This document shows positions 24,011-31,448 of a stretch of 37,417 nt of DNA, in pieces; within the stretch, counting starts at the first letter, position 1, and every line of letters starts with the position of its first letter. The position numbers and the translations under genes were made by a program. Location of the stretch: assembly GCA_023404705.1 (NCBI GenBank), contig JAEYAU010000193.1, positions 1 to 37,417 on the forward strand, in the 5' to 3' direction. This DNA comes from Pseudomonadota bacterium. GTDB lineage: Bacteria > Pseudomonadota > Alphaproteobacteria > Rhizobiales > Xanthobacteraceae. Below the pieces are notes generated by a model, which saw nothing but the letters and a program-made list of their open reading frames with translations, ran no database searches and had not been told where the DNA came from.

Positions 24011-24484
24011 TCAGGCGAACAGCTTCCGATAGACTATGAAGCCGGACTTCTCGGCGACCTGATTGTAGAGCCGCTGCGCCGTCTCGTTCGTCTCGTGGGT
24101 CTGCCAATAGACCCGCGCAGCGCCCGCGGCCTGCGCGCGCGCGTACACACCCTCGATCAGCGCGCGTCCGACGCCGCGGCCACGCGCGGCTTCGCTGGTG
24201 AACAGGTCCTGCAAATAGCAGCTCGGCGCGATCGTCGTGGTGCTGCGGTGATAGAGGTAGTGCGTGAGGCCGATGAGCTGACCGCCGCTTTGCGCGACCA
24301 GCGCATGCACGGGCTCGTAAGCATCGAAGAAGCGCGCCCAGGTCATCTGCGTGATCTCGCCCGCCAGCGCGGTCGGACCGGAGCGGCCGTAGAATGCATT
24401 GTAGCCGTCCCATAAGGGAAGCCACCCGTCGTAGTCCTCGCGCGCGACGGCGCGGATCGTCAGATCGGCAGGGGCATGCGGCAT
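24011..24484 (-). CDS. GNAT-family N-acetyltransferase
   Basis: A 157-residue GNAT enzyme. The acetyl-CoA pyrophosphate-binding loop is RGRGVGRA (101-108), after the beta-strand YLQDLFTSEAA. Residues 10-30 (IRAVAREDYDGWLPLWDGY) and the ending SGFIVYRKLF are typical of a single-domain acetyltransferase. The substrate is not evident; amines or amino acids are usual. It starts 39 bp after the EamA gene on the same strand and may be the last gene of that operon. Confidence 0.9.
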   Translation of the reverse strand: MPHAPADLTIRAVAREDYDGWLPLWDGYNAFYGRSGPTALAGEITQMTWARFFDAYEPVHALVAQSGGQLIGLTHYLYHRSTTTIAPSCYLQDLFTSEAARGRGVGRALIEGVYARAQAAGAARVYWQTHETNETAQRLYNQVAEKSGFIVYRKLFA

Positions 24485-24523
24485 GAATGGAGTCTCGCGT
24501 GACGCGCGATCATGCCCGCGCTT

Positions 24524-25360
24524 TCAGGCAAATCGCAACAGGGGCACCGCCGCGGCCGCGAGCAGCATCGCGAGCAGCCGCGCGGGCGTGAACGGCTCCC
24601 GGAGCCACACGATCGCGATCAGCACTGCGAAGATCGCGCTAGTGTCGCGCAGCGCCGCGGCGGGCGCGATCGGACCATGGCTCCACACCCACAGGATCAG
24701 CATGAAGGAGGTGACTGAGGCGAAGGCGAGCGGCAGCGCGGCCGGGATCAGCCGGGCGATCTCGCGCGTGCGGTTGAGCCGCGGGTCGCGCAGCCAGGTG
24801 AGCGCAATCGCATTGGTGAGCGAGACCACGAATCCATACGCGAAGGGCGAGCCGGCATGCCGCACGCCTTGCGCATCGCACAGCACATAGGCGGCGGTCG
24901 CGAGCGCGCCGAAGGCGATCCAGCCGAAGGCCCGGGCCGGCAGCGCGCCGCCGCGCCCGTCCGTCACGCCGAGCAGCAGCAGGGACGCCACGATAAGCGC
25001 GATGCCGGCCAACCCGAAGCCGCTGAGGACTTCGCCCGAGACGAGCGTCGCGAGCGGCACGACGAACACGACGCCGAGCGCCCGCGTCAGGGGATAGGCG
25101 AGCCCGAAACCACAGGACGCATAGGCGCGCAGCAGCGCCGAGATGGCCGTGACCGAGCAGGCCGTGGACGCCAGAATCCAGGGCCAGGCGGCTTGCGCGG
25201 GGAGCCCGGTCCAGAGAAGGCCGGGCGTGACCAGCAAGGCGCTCGTGACCATTTGCGCCGTCATCATGTCGGACGGCCGTGCGTGCGCCTTCACGGCGGC
25301 GTTCCAGCTCGCATGCAGCAGGGCGCTCGCCAGCGCGCCGGCGACGTGCCACGGCTCCAT
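24524..25360 (-). CDS. EamA/DMT-superfamily transporter
   Basis: A 278-residue membrane protein with about ten helices in two repeats, the usual DMT layout. Typical features are HASWNAAVKA in helix 1 and the second-half WLREPFTPARLLAMLLAAAAV, where the E-P pair before the last helix is a family mark. DMT proteins export amino acids, metabolites or drugs. It starts 3 bp after the GNAT gene upstream, so the pair is tightly coupled, which fits a pathway that acetylates and exports one compound, but this is inference. Confidence 0.88.
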   Translation of the reverse strand: MEPWHVAGALASALLHASWNAAVKAHARPSDMMTAQMVTSALLVTPGLLWTGLPAQAAWPWILASTACSVTAISALLRAYASCGFGLAYPLTRALGVVFVVPLATLVSGEVLSGFGLAGIALIVASLLLLGVTDGRGGALPARAFGWIAFGALATAAYVLCDAQGVRHAGSPFAYGFVVSLTNAIALTWLRDPRLNRTREIARLIPAALPLAFASVTSFMLILWVWSHGPIAPAAALRDTSAIFAVLIAIVWLREPFTPARLLAMLLAAAAVPLLRFA

Positions 25361-25363
25361 GCG

Positions 25364-25888
25364 TCAGGCCAGCTGTCGGTAGTAGAAGCTGGTTGCGCAG
25401 AAACCGCCGGCCGGGAAGAGCGCGTAGTCCGGCACCACGCCGGCAAGCTTCCAGCCGAGCCGCGCATAGAGCCGCTCGCCATCGCCGCCCGTCACGGTGT
25501 CGAGCACCAGCACGGTGCGGCCGGCTTCGCGCGCCCAGTCCTCGGCGGCGCGCACCAACGCGGCACCGACGCCGCGCCGGCGCACGCGCCGGTGGACCAG
25601 CATCTTGGCGAGATCGGCGCGGTGCGGCTGGTTCTCGGGCAGGTCGACGATCAGCTGCACTGTGCCGACGATGCCGATATCGTCCTCGGCGACGAGCAGC
25701 AGGCGCCGGCCGTGCGCCACTTCCGCGGCGACGCGCCGCCAGAACTCGGCGGCGCGCTCGCGCGTGAGCGGCAGCATGAAGCTCACCGAGGCGCCGCCTT
25801 CGACACAATCGACCAGCACCTCGGCCAGCCCCGCGATATCGGCAGCGCTTGGCGCTATGACGCGGCGGATGCGGATGTCGCTCGTCAC
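25364..25888 (-). CDS. GNAT-family N-acetyltransferase, tabtoxin-resistance-like
   Basis: A 174-residue GNAT enzyme with acetyl-CoA loop RRRGVGAAL (103-111) preceded by LAKMLVHRRV. The layout (KMLV strand, LVLDTVTGGDGERLYARLGW, then GVVPDYALFPAGG) resembles the Ttr-type acetyltransferases that inactivate tabtoxinine and similar amino-acid toxins, though many relatives have unknown substrates. Its start overlaps the stop of the XRE-cupin regulator by 4 bp. This regulator-plus-acetyltransferase pairing suggests that the regulator senses the acetyltransferase substrate. Confidence 0.88.
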   Translation of the reverse strand: MTSDIRIRRVIAPSAADIAGLAEVLVDCVEGGASVSFMLPLTRERAAEFWRRVAAEVAHGRRLLLVAEDDIGIVGTVQLIVDLPENQPHRADLAKMLVHRRVRRRGVGAALVRAAEDWAREAGRTVLVLDTVTGGDGERLYARLGWKLAGVVPDYALFPAGGFCATSFYYRQLA

Positions 25889-26475
25889 GCGGCTGCTCCC
25901 GAGGACACGATGACGACCGCATAGCGGGCGGGCTTGCGCGTCCGGTTGCGGTAGGCGGTCGGCTTATCGAGCACGAAGGCGAGGCAGTCGCCGGCCGTGA
26001 GCCGATGGGTCTCGCCACCGACCGTGACCTCGATCGCGCCCTCGAGCACCCAGACCTGGTGATGAATGACCGGCTGCCGCGTGCCGCTCTCGTAGGCGAC
26101 CTGCGCGCCGGCAGGAAATTCGACCTCGACGATCTGGATTGGCGAGCCGCCGGGCGAGACATTGCGGCGGATATAACCCGAGGCAGGATCCCGCCACACG
26201 GTCTGATCGGCATGCCGCGACACCGGCGAGGGCGGGGCGGTCGCCGGCTCGAACAGGCCCGCCAGTGTCGTGTCCAGCGCGGCGGCGAGCTTCTCCAGCA
26301 CCACGGCGGTCGGGCTCGTCTCGGCGCGCTCGATCAGCGAGATCATCGAGCGGCTGACGCCGCTACGCTCTGCCAGCGCGTCGAGCGAGAGCCCGCGCTC
26401 CGCGCGCAGCTGGCGCACACGCGCCGCGATCTGATCGTTGATCCCTGTACTGAGTTTCGGCGCGCCCACGGGCAT
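25885..26475 (-). CDS. XRE-family regulator with C-terminal cupin sensor domain
   Basis: A protein of about 196 residues. The helix-turn-helix spans about 13-68 (ARVRQLRAERGLSLDALAE, then SGVSRSMISLIERAETSPT), and a cupin barrel fills about 110-185 (HHQVWVLEGAIEVTVGG, HRLTAGDCLAFVLDKP). Such regulators bind small ligands in the cupin, as in PuuR-like proteins. The start is ambiguous: ATG at 26475 is reported, TTG at 26481 is in frame, and GTG at 26469 has the best distance (6 nt) from the only ribosome-site-like TTGGAG. It is first of four genes (GNAT, EamA, GNAT follow). A perfect palindrome lies just upstream. Confidence 0.87.
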   Translation of the reverse strand: MPVGAPKLSTGINDQIAARVRQLRAERGLSLDALAERSGVSRSMISLIERAETSPTAVVLEKLAAALDTTLAGLFEPATAPPSPVSRHADQTVWRDPASGYIRRNVSPGGSPIQIVEVEFPAGAQVAYESGTRQPVIHHQVWVLEGAIEVTVGGETHRLTAGDCLAFVLDKPTAYRNRTRKPARYAVVIVSSGAAA

Positions 26476-26483
26476 CTCCAATG

Positions 26484-26504
26484 TACTGGATGAAATTTCC
26501 AGTA
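26484..26504. promoter_or_regulatory. Perfect palindrome upstream of the XRE-cupin gene
   Basis: TACTGGA (26484-26490) and TCCAGTA (26498-26504) are perfect inverted arms around the 7-nt TGAAATT. The site is AT-rich compared with its surroundings and lies within 10 bp of the XRE start and 22 bp past the emrB stop. It is a likely autoregulatory operator. Confidence 0.55.
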
Positions 26505-26526
26505 AAATGGAGGCGCGTCAAGAGGC

Positions 26527-28047
26527 TCAATGCATGGCGTCGGCGGGCGCGGGTGCCGCCGCGGCGCGCTGGATCGGTTTGATCAGCGGCACCAGGAAGC
26601 ACGCCACGATCGTCAGCCACATCAGGAGCTTGAAGTCGTTGGCGTAGGCGATCAGCGCGGCCTGCTGGGTGAGCAATTGATCGGCCAGCGCGCGGCCCGT
26701 GTCGGTTGCGAGATCGAGGGCGCGCGCCACGTCGGGCATGCGCAGCGCGTCGTTGAACGGCGTCACGTATTCGGCGAGGTTGGCGTGCATCACGCTGGTG
26801 CCGCGCGTCAGGTTCGCGATCACCACCGAGATGCCGATCGAGCTCGCGATGTTGCGCATCAGCGTCAGGATCGCGGTGCCGTCCGTGCGCAGATGCGCCG
26901 GCAGCGTGTTGAACGCGACCGCGTTGAGCGGAACGAAGACGCAGCCGAGGCCGACGCCTTGCACCATGCTGGTGAGCACGATCGTCCATTGCGAGGTATC
27001 GGCGTTGAATCCGACCATCACGTAGAGCGTCGCCGCGATCAGCCCGAAGCCGAGGAAGATGATGCTGCGCGGCTCGGTGCGCGCGGTGAGGCGCCCCGCG
27101 ATCATCATGGTGAAGAAGGTGCCGACGCCGCGCGAGCCGAGCAGGAAGCCGGCCGTCAGGATCGGATAGCCGAGCATGTTCTGCATGAAGGGCGTCACCA
27201 GCGCCATGGTCGCGAACAGAGTGATGCCGATCGCGATCGAGAACAGGCAGGCGGTGACGAAGTTGCGGTCGCGGAAGATCGCGAAGCGGATGAACGGCTC
27301 GGTCGTGGTGAGCGAATGGGCGAAGAAGAAATAGAAGCCCGCAACCGAGATGACCGCCTCCGCGATGATCTCGGACGACTCGAACCAGCCCACTTGCTCG
27401 CCGCGGTCGAGCATGAGCTGCAGGGCGCCGATGCCGACCGCGAGCGCCGCAAAGCCGAGCCAGTCGAAGCGCAGATGCGACTTCTTCTCGGTCTCCGGCA
27501 TCACGGCCATCAGGCCGAGCACCGTGAGGATGCCGATCGGCACGTTGATCAGAAACACCCAATGCCAGCTATAGGTCTCGGTCAGCCAGCCGCCCAGCGT
27601 CGGGCCCATGATCGGGCCGAGCATCACGCCCATGCCCCAGATCGCCATGGCGCTGCCGCGCTGCGCGGGCGGATAAGCGTCGAGCATCACGGTCTGCGAG
27701 AGCGGTACCAGCGCGGCGCCGAACAGGCCTTGCAAGAGCCGGAACGCCACCATCTGCTCGATGTTCTGCGCCAGCGCGCAGAGGAACGACGCAAAGGTGA
27801 AGCCGGTGACGCAGACCATGAACAGCTTCTTGCGGCCGAAGCGGTCCGCGAGCCAGCCGATCGGCGCCGTCATGATGGCGGCCGCGACGATGTAGGAGGT
27901 GAGAACCCAGTTCACCTGGTCGAGCGAGGCCGAGAGGCTGCCCTGCATATAGGGCAGCGCCACATTGGCGATCGTCGTGTCGAGCGCCTGCATCACGGTC
28001 GCCGACATCGTCGCGGCCGTGAGCAGACGCCGGGTGGCGGGTGTCAT
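26527..28047 (-). CDS. emrB: DHA2-type MFS multidrug exporter, EmrB family
   Basis: A 506-residue, 14-helix drug:H+ antiporter. The helix-1 motif ALDTTIANVALPYM and motif A GWLADRFGRKK are those of EmrB/QacA exporters, and LIGRRIGTP-like motif C is seen as MGVMLGPIMGPTLGG. The ATG at 28047 overlaps the emrA stop by 4 bp (ATGA); the open frame further upstream overlaps emrA and is discarded. With EmrA and an outer-membrane channel encoded elsewhere it expels hydrophobic toxicants or uncouplers from the cell. Controlled by the MarR gene at the head of the operon. Confidence 0.95.
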   Translation of the reverse strand: MTPATRRLLTAATMSATVMQALDTTIANVALPYMQGSLSASLDQVNWVLTSYIVAAAIMTAPIGWLADRFGRKKLFMVCVTGFTFASFLCALAQNIEQMVAFRLLQGLFGAALVPLSQTVMLDAYPPAQRGSAMAIWGMGVMLGPIMGPTLGGWLTETYSWHWVFLINVPIGILTVLGLMAVMPETEKKSHLRFDWLGFAALAVGIGALQLMLDRGEQVGWFESSEIIAEAVISVAGFYFFFAHSLTTTEPFIRFAIFRDRNFVTACLFSIAIGITLFATMALVTPFMQNMLGYPILTAGFLLGSRGVGTFFTMMIAGRLTARTEPRSIIFLGFGLIAATLYVMVGFNADTSQWTIVLTSMVQGVGLGCVFVPLNAVAFNTLPAHLRTDGTAILTLMRNIASSIGISVVIANLTRGTSVMHANLAEYVTPFNDALRMPDVARALDLATDTGRALADQLLTQQAALIAYANDFKLLMWLTIVACFLVPLIKPIQRAAAAPAPADAMH

Positions 28048-29177
28048 TTCGTCTCGCCTTTGGCGTTGGCCGTGATGCCGAGCAGGCCCGCCAGCGAGCG
28101 CGTGCGCCCGGTGTCGATGTCGACCGTGACGCTCATGCCGGCGCGCAGGCGCTCGAGGCCATTGCCGCCGCTGAGTTCGATGCGCACGGGCAGGCGCTGC
28201 ACGACCTTGACCCAGTTCCCGCTCGCATTCTGCGGCGGCAGGATCGAGAACTGCGCGCCCGTGCCGGGGCTGATCGCGGTGACGCGGCCCGCGAAGGTCT
28301 CGTCCGGGAACGCATCGACGTGGATCGAGACCGGTTGGCCGACGCGCAGATGCGTGACGTCGGTCTCCTTCGGGTTCGCGTCCACCCACGGATGCTGGTC
28401 ATCGACGAGTGCGAACACCGGCGTGCCGGCCGCGAGGTAGCGGCCGAGCTGGATGCTCGGCACCTGCGTTGCCGTGCCCGCGATCGGCGCGCGCACGGTG
28501 GCGTGGTCGAGATCGCGGCGTGCCTGGTCGAGCGCGGCGGTCGCCTGCGCGAAGGGGGGATATTTCTCGATCGCGAGCTTGGGATCGTCGAGCAGCTGGT
28601 GGCTCAGCGCCGCGCGCTGCTGATCGAGCTGCTCGAGCGCCGTGCGGGCGCTGACCAGCGCGGCGACGGACGTATCGACTTGCGCCTGCGCGCCGGCCCG
28701 GCTCGCGAGCAGGGCGTCCTTGCGCTCCACGTCGGCCTGCTTGAGCTGCACGGTCTCGCGCGCGAGCGCGACCAGCCGGTCGGTGGCCGCGAGATTGGAT
28801 TTGAGATTGGCGAACTCGGTGCGGACATTCGCGACCTTCGCTTCGGCCTGCTCGGCCGCGAGGCGGAAGGGCTCCGCATCGATCTCGAACAAGGGATCGC
28901 CGGCCGCGACGCGTTGGCCCTCCGCGACCATCACCTTGACGATCTTGCCCGACACGTCCGGCGTGATGAGCACTTTCTGCGCACCCACATAGGCATTGTC
29001 CGTGCTGATGTAACGCCCGCCCGCGAGATAGAACGCGATGCCGCCAACGAGGGCGAGCAGCGGGAGCACGAGCAGCAGCACGAAGCGCAGGCGCTTGCGC
29101 GAAGGCTTGGGCGCGGGCGTCGCGGCAGGCGTCGCGATGGTGGAATCGGAAGCGATCTTGAGAGCAGGTTCGGCCAT
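28044..29177 (-). CDS. emrA: EmrA/HlyD-family membrane fusion protein
   Basis: A 377-residue periplasmic adaptor. Residues 29-51 are a single membrane anchor (RFVLLLVLPLLALVGGIAFYL), followed by GRYISTDNAYVGAQKV, the usual EmrA start of the lipoyl half-domain. A helical hairpin (about 100-215) and the second lipoyl half VRAPIAGTATQVPSIQLG follow, then the beta-barrel PVSIHVDAFPDETFAGRVTAI. It links EmrB to an outer-membrane factor. It starts 15 bp after the MarR gene. Confidence 0.95.
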   Translation of the reverse strand: MAEPALKIASDSTIATPAATPAPKPSRKRLRFVLLLVLPLLALVGGIAFYLAGGRYISTDNAYVGAQKVLITPDVSGKIVKVMVAEGQRVAAGDPLFEIDAEPFRLAAEQAEAKVANVRTEFANLKSNLAATDRLVALARETVQLKQADVERKDALLASRAGAQAQVDTSVAALVSARTALEQLDQQRAALSHQLLDDPKLAIEKYPPFAQATAALDQARRDLDHATVRAPIAGTATQVPSIQLGRYLAAGTPVFALVDDQHPWVDANPKETDVTHLRVGQPVSIHVDAFPDETFAGRVTAISPGTGAQFSILPPQNASGNWVKVVQRLPVRIELSGGNGLERLRAGMSVTVDIDTGRTRSLAGLLGITANAKGETK

Positions 29178-29192
29178 GTTGCTGTCTTCTTC

Positions 29193-29648
29193 TTACGCGG
29201 CCACGTCGGCGGGATTCACCGCGTGCTTCAGGTTGTCTTTCATCTTGTCGAGCCCGGCGCGCATGGTCGCGATGGTCTCGTCGTCGAGCCCGTTGAGGAT
29301 CTCGCTCATGATCTGCTCGCCGAGGCGCGTGAGCCGCTCGAGCAGCGGGCGCGCCGCGTCCGTGAGAAAGAGCCGCTTGGCGCGCCGGTCCTGCGGATCC
29401 GCGCGGCGCTCGACGAGGCCATTGGCGCAGAGCCGGTCGACAATCCGGGTCAGCGTGATCGGTTGGATGTCGAGCATCTCGGCCAGCTCGGCCTGCTTCA
29501 GCCCTTCGAAGCGCTCCAGGCGCGAGAGCACGCCCCACTGCGCCCGGGTCATGTTGAGCGACCGGACCCGCTGGTCCGCAAAGGTCTTCAGAAGGCGCCC
29601 GACATCATGGAGAGCGAACGCAAGGTCACGTGCATGGGTCTTCGGCAT
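29193..29648 (-). CDS. MarR-family regulator of the emrAB operon
   Basis: A 151-residue winged-helix regulator. The recognition region is about 48-75 (EGLKQAELAEMLDIQPITLTRIVDRLCANG) and the wing carries DPQDRRAKRLFLT (84-96). MarR proteins repress efflux genes until a phenolic or other ligand binds. I use the ATG at 29648, where similarity to the family begins; the frame is open to 29744, but the intervening segment contains an operator-like palindrome. No clear ribosome site precedes either ATG, so the start is tentative. emrA follows 15 bp downstream, and autoregulation is likely. Confidence 0.9.
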   Translation of the reverse strand: MPKTHARDLAFALHDVGRLLKTFADQRVRSLNMTRAQWGVLSRLERFEGLKQAELAEMLDIQPITLTRIVDRLCANGLVERRADPQDRRAKRLFLTDAARPLLERLTRLGEQIMSEILNGLDDETIATMRAGLDKMKDNLKHAVNPADVAA

Positions 29649-29657
29649 GACGGCGAA

Positions 29658-29679
29658 TATAATAAGCGTGCTTATAATA
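29658..29679. promoter_or_regulatory. AT-rich MarR operator candidate
   Basis: A 22-bp near-perfect palindrome: the core ATAAGC-GT-GCTTAT (29662-29675) is perfect, and the outer TAT/ATA arms pair with one mismatch between. It lies 10 bp upstream of the MarR start in one of the few AT-rich stretches here, and overlaps TATTAT, a possible -10 box for the marR-emrAB transcript. Confidence 0.6.
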
Positions 29680-29788
29680 GCTAGGCTCATGATATGCATG
29701 TTGCACTGCACAGCTATGCGCTTGGCAGGAGCCATCTTGTCCATCCGGACCCGGGCTCGGATGATGTCCGCCCAGAGGGGAGCGCCGC

Positions 29789-31210
29789 GTGACCAAGACC
29801 TCGACCGACATCGCCGACCTGACCGCCACCGACCAGATCCGCCTCTACCGGAAGCGCGAGCTCTCGCCCGTCGAGGTGATCCGCGACGTGCTCGGGCGGA
29901 TCGATCGCTTCAATCCGGTCGTGAACGCCTTCCTCCTGGTCGACCACGAGGGCGCGCTGGTGACCGCGCGCGAAAGCGAGGCGCGTTGGATGAAGGGCGA
30001 GCCGCGCGGGCTAGTGGACGGCGTCGGCGCCACCGTGAAGGACAACATCTGGGCCAAGGGCTGGCCCTGCCGCAAAGGCTCGCTCACCACCGACACGACC
30101 CCCATGGATCAGGACGCGCCGGCGGTGGCGCGGCTGCGCGAGCAGGGCGCCGTGATCCTCGGCAAGACCACGCTGCCCGAGTTCGGCTGGATCGGCGCAT
30201 GCCACTCGCCGCTCACGGGCGTTACCCGCAATCCCTGGAAGCTCGACCGCACCACGGGAGGCTCGTCCGGCGGCGCCGCCGCAGCCGCGCTCCTCAATCT
30301 GGGCGCGCTGCATCTCGGCACCGACGGCGCCGGGTCGATCCGCATCCCATCGGCCTTCACGGGCGTGTTCGGGATCAAGGCGCAGTTCGGCCGCGTCCCG
30401 GCCTGGCCGGCGTCGCCCTTCTCGGTGCTGGCGCATACCGGGCCGATGACCCGCACGGTCTCCGACAACGCCCTCATGCTCACCGTCATCGCCGCGCCCG
30501 ACGAGCGCGACATGACGGCGTTCAACACACGGCCGCCGGACTACCGCGTCGGCCTCGCCGACGGCGTCCGCAACCTGCGCATCGCCTGGAGCCCGCGCCT
30601 CGGCTACGTGCGCAAGGTCCACCCCGAGGTCGAAGCCGCGACCGCCGCGGCGGCGCAGGTCTTTGCTGAGCTCGGCGCCACCGTCGAGGAGGCGGACCCC
30701 GGCTTCGCCGAGCCAATGGACCTGATCATGACCCTCTGGGCCGGCACCTCGTCCGCGATCGTCTCCTCGGTGCCCGAGGCCGAGCGCGCGAAGATGGACC
30801 CGGGCTTCCGCCGCATGGCCGAGGACGGGAAGGGCACGACATTGCCGCAGTATCTCGCGGCCTATGCGGCGCGCTCTGACCTTGCGATCGCGATGGCCAG
30901 GTTCCACGAGCGCTACGACCTGCTGCTCACCCCGCAGATGCCGATCCCGGCGCTCGAGGCCGGTCGCGTCACGCCCGCTGATTCGAGCTATGGCAACGGC
31001 TGGATCGACTGGTCACCCTACACTTATCCGTTCAACCTGACTCAGCAGCCGGCCGCGTCCGTACCTTGCGGCTTCACCAGCGACGGGCTGCCGATCGGAT
31101 TGCAGATCGTCGGATCGGCACGCTGCGATCATCTGGTATTGCGCGCCGCGCGTGCCTTCGAGGCGGCCCGGCCGTTCGCAACGCTATCGGAGCCGCGTAC
31201 GGAAAAATAA
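29789..31210 (+). CDS. Amidase signature-family enzyme
   Basis: A 473-residue amidase with the Ser-cisSer-Lys triad visible: Lys84 (GATVKDNIWAKG), Ser159 (TTGGSSGGAAAA) and nucleophile Ser183 (GTDGAGSIRIPS). The family hydrolyses amides to acid and ammonia; substrates range from aliphatic and aryl amides to allophanate and 6-aminohexanoate dimers, and none is indicated here. The start is GTG at 29789 after GAGGGG. It is divergent from the MarR-emrAB operon across 140 bp. A second copy of the DGAG variant is not seen; GAGS replaces the usual GGS. It ends 238 bp before the macroglobulin gene, with no clear terminator. Confidence 0.92.
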   Translation: MTKTSTDIADLTATDQIRLYRKRELSPVEVIRDVLGRIDRFNPVVNAFLLVDHEGALVTARESEARWMKGEPRGLVDGVGATVKDNIWAKGWPCRKGSLTTDTTPMDQDAPAVARLREQGAVILGKTTLPEFGWIGACHSPLTGVTRNPWKLDRTTGGSSGGAAAAALLNLGALHLGTDGAGSIRIPSAFTGVFGIKAQFGRVPAWPASPFSVLAHTGPMTRTVSDNALMLTVIAAPDERDMTAFNTRPPDYRVGLADGVRNLRIAWSPRLGYVRKVHPEVEAATAAAAQVFAELGATVEEADPGFAEPMDLIMTLWAGTSSAIVSSVPEAERAKMDPGFRRMAEDGKGTTLPQYLAAYAARSDLAIAMARFHERYDLLLTPQMPIPALEAGRVTPADSSYGNGWIDWSPYTYPFNLTQQPAASVPCGFTSDGLPIGLQIVGSARCDHLVLRAARAFEAARPFATLSEPRTEK

Positions 31211-31241
31211 ACAGATCAGGCGGTTGGCTGCGTTTCCGGAC

Positions 31242-31256
31242 TCGTTTTGCAAACGA
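31242..31256. promoter_or_regulatory. Palindromes in the gap before the macroglobulin gene
   Basis: TCGTTT-TGC-AAACGA (31242-31256) is a perfect palindrome, followed by TCAGA-A-TCTGA (31263-31273). They sit in a 238-bp gap that should hold the macroglobulin-pbpC promoter. I see no convincing -35/-10 pair and nothing else in the gap. Confidence 0.25.
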
Positions 31257-31448
31257 CTTGATTCAGAATCTGAGCCGCAACGGACAAAGCCGCACATTCG
31301 CGTCCACTTGCGCCGCAATCCGCACGCGGACTCATTTTTCCGCCAATGCTCGCCACGCCTCGTCGCGGTCACGACTCCGACACGATTGGGGCAGAGCGTC
31401 GACGCGGGTGGAAGGAAGGTTCCCCGTCAGGGGGAGGGAGGCTTCTCG

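Noticed and set aside
26530..28440. 636-residue plus-strand open frame opposite emrB
   Set aside because: Shadow frame; low-complexity charged sequence and no start signals.
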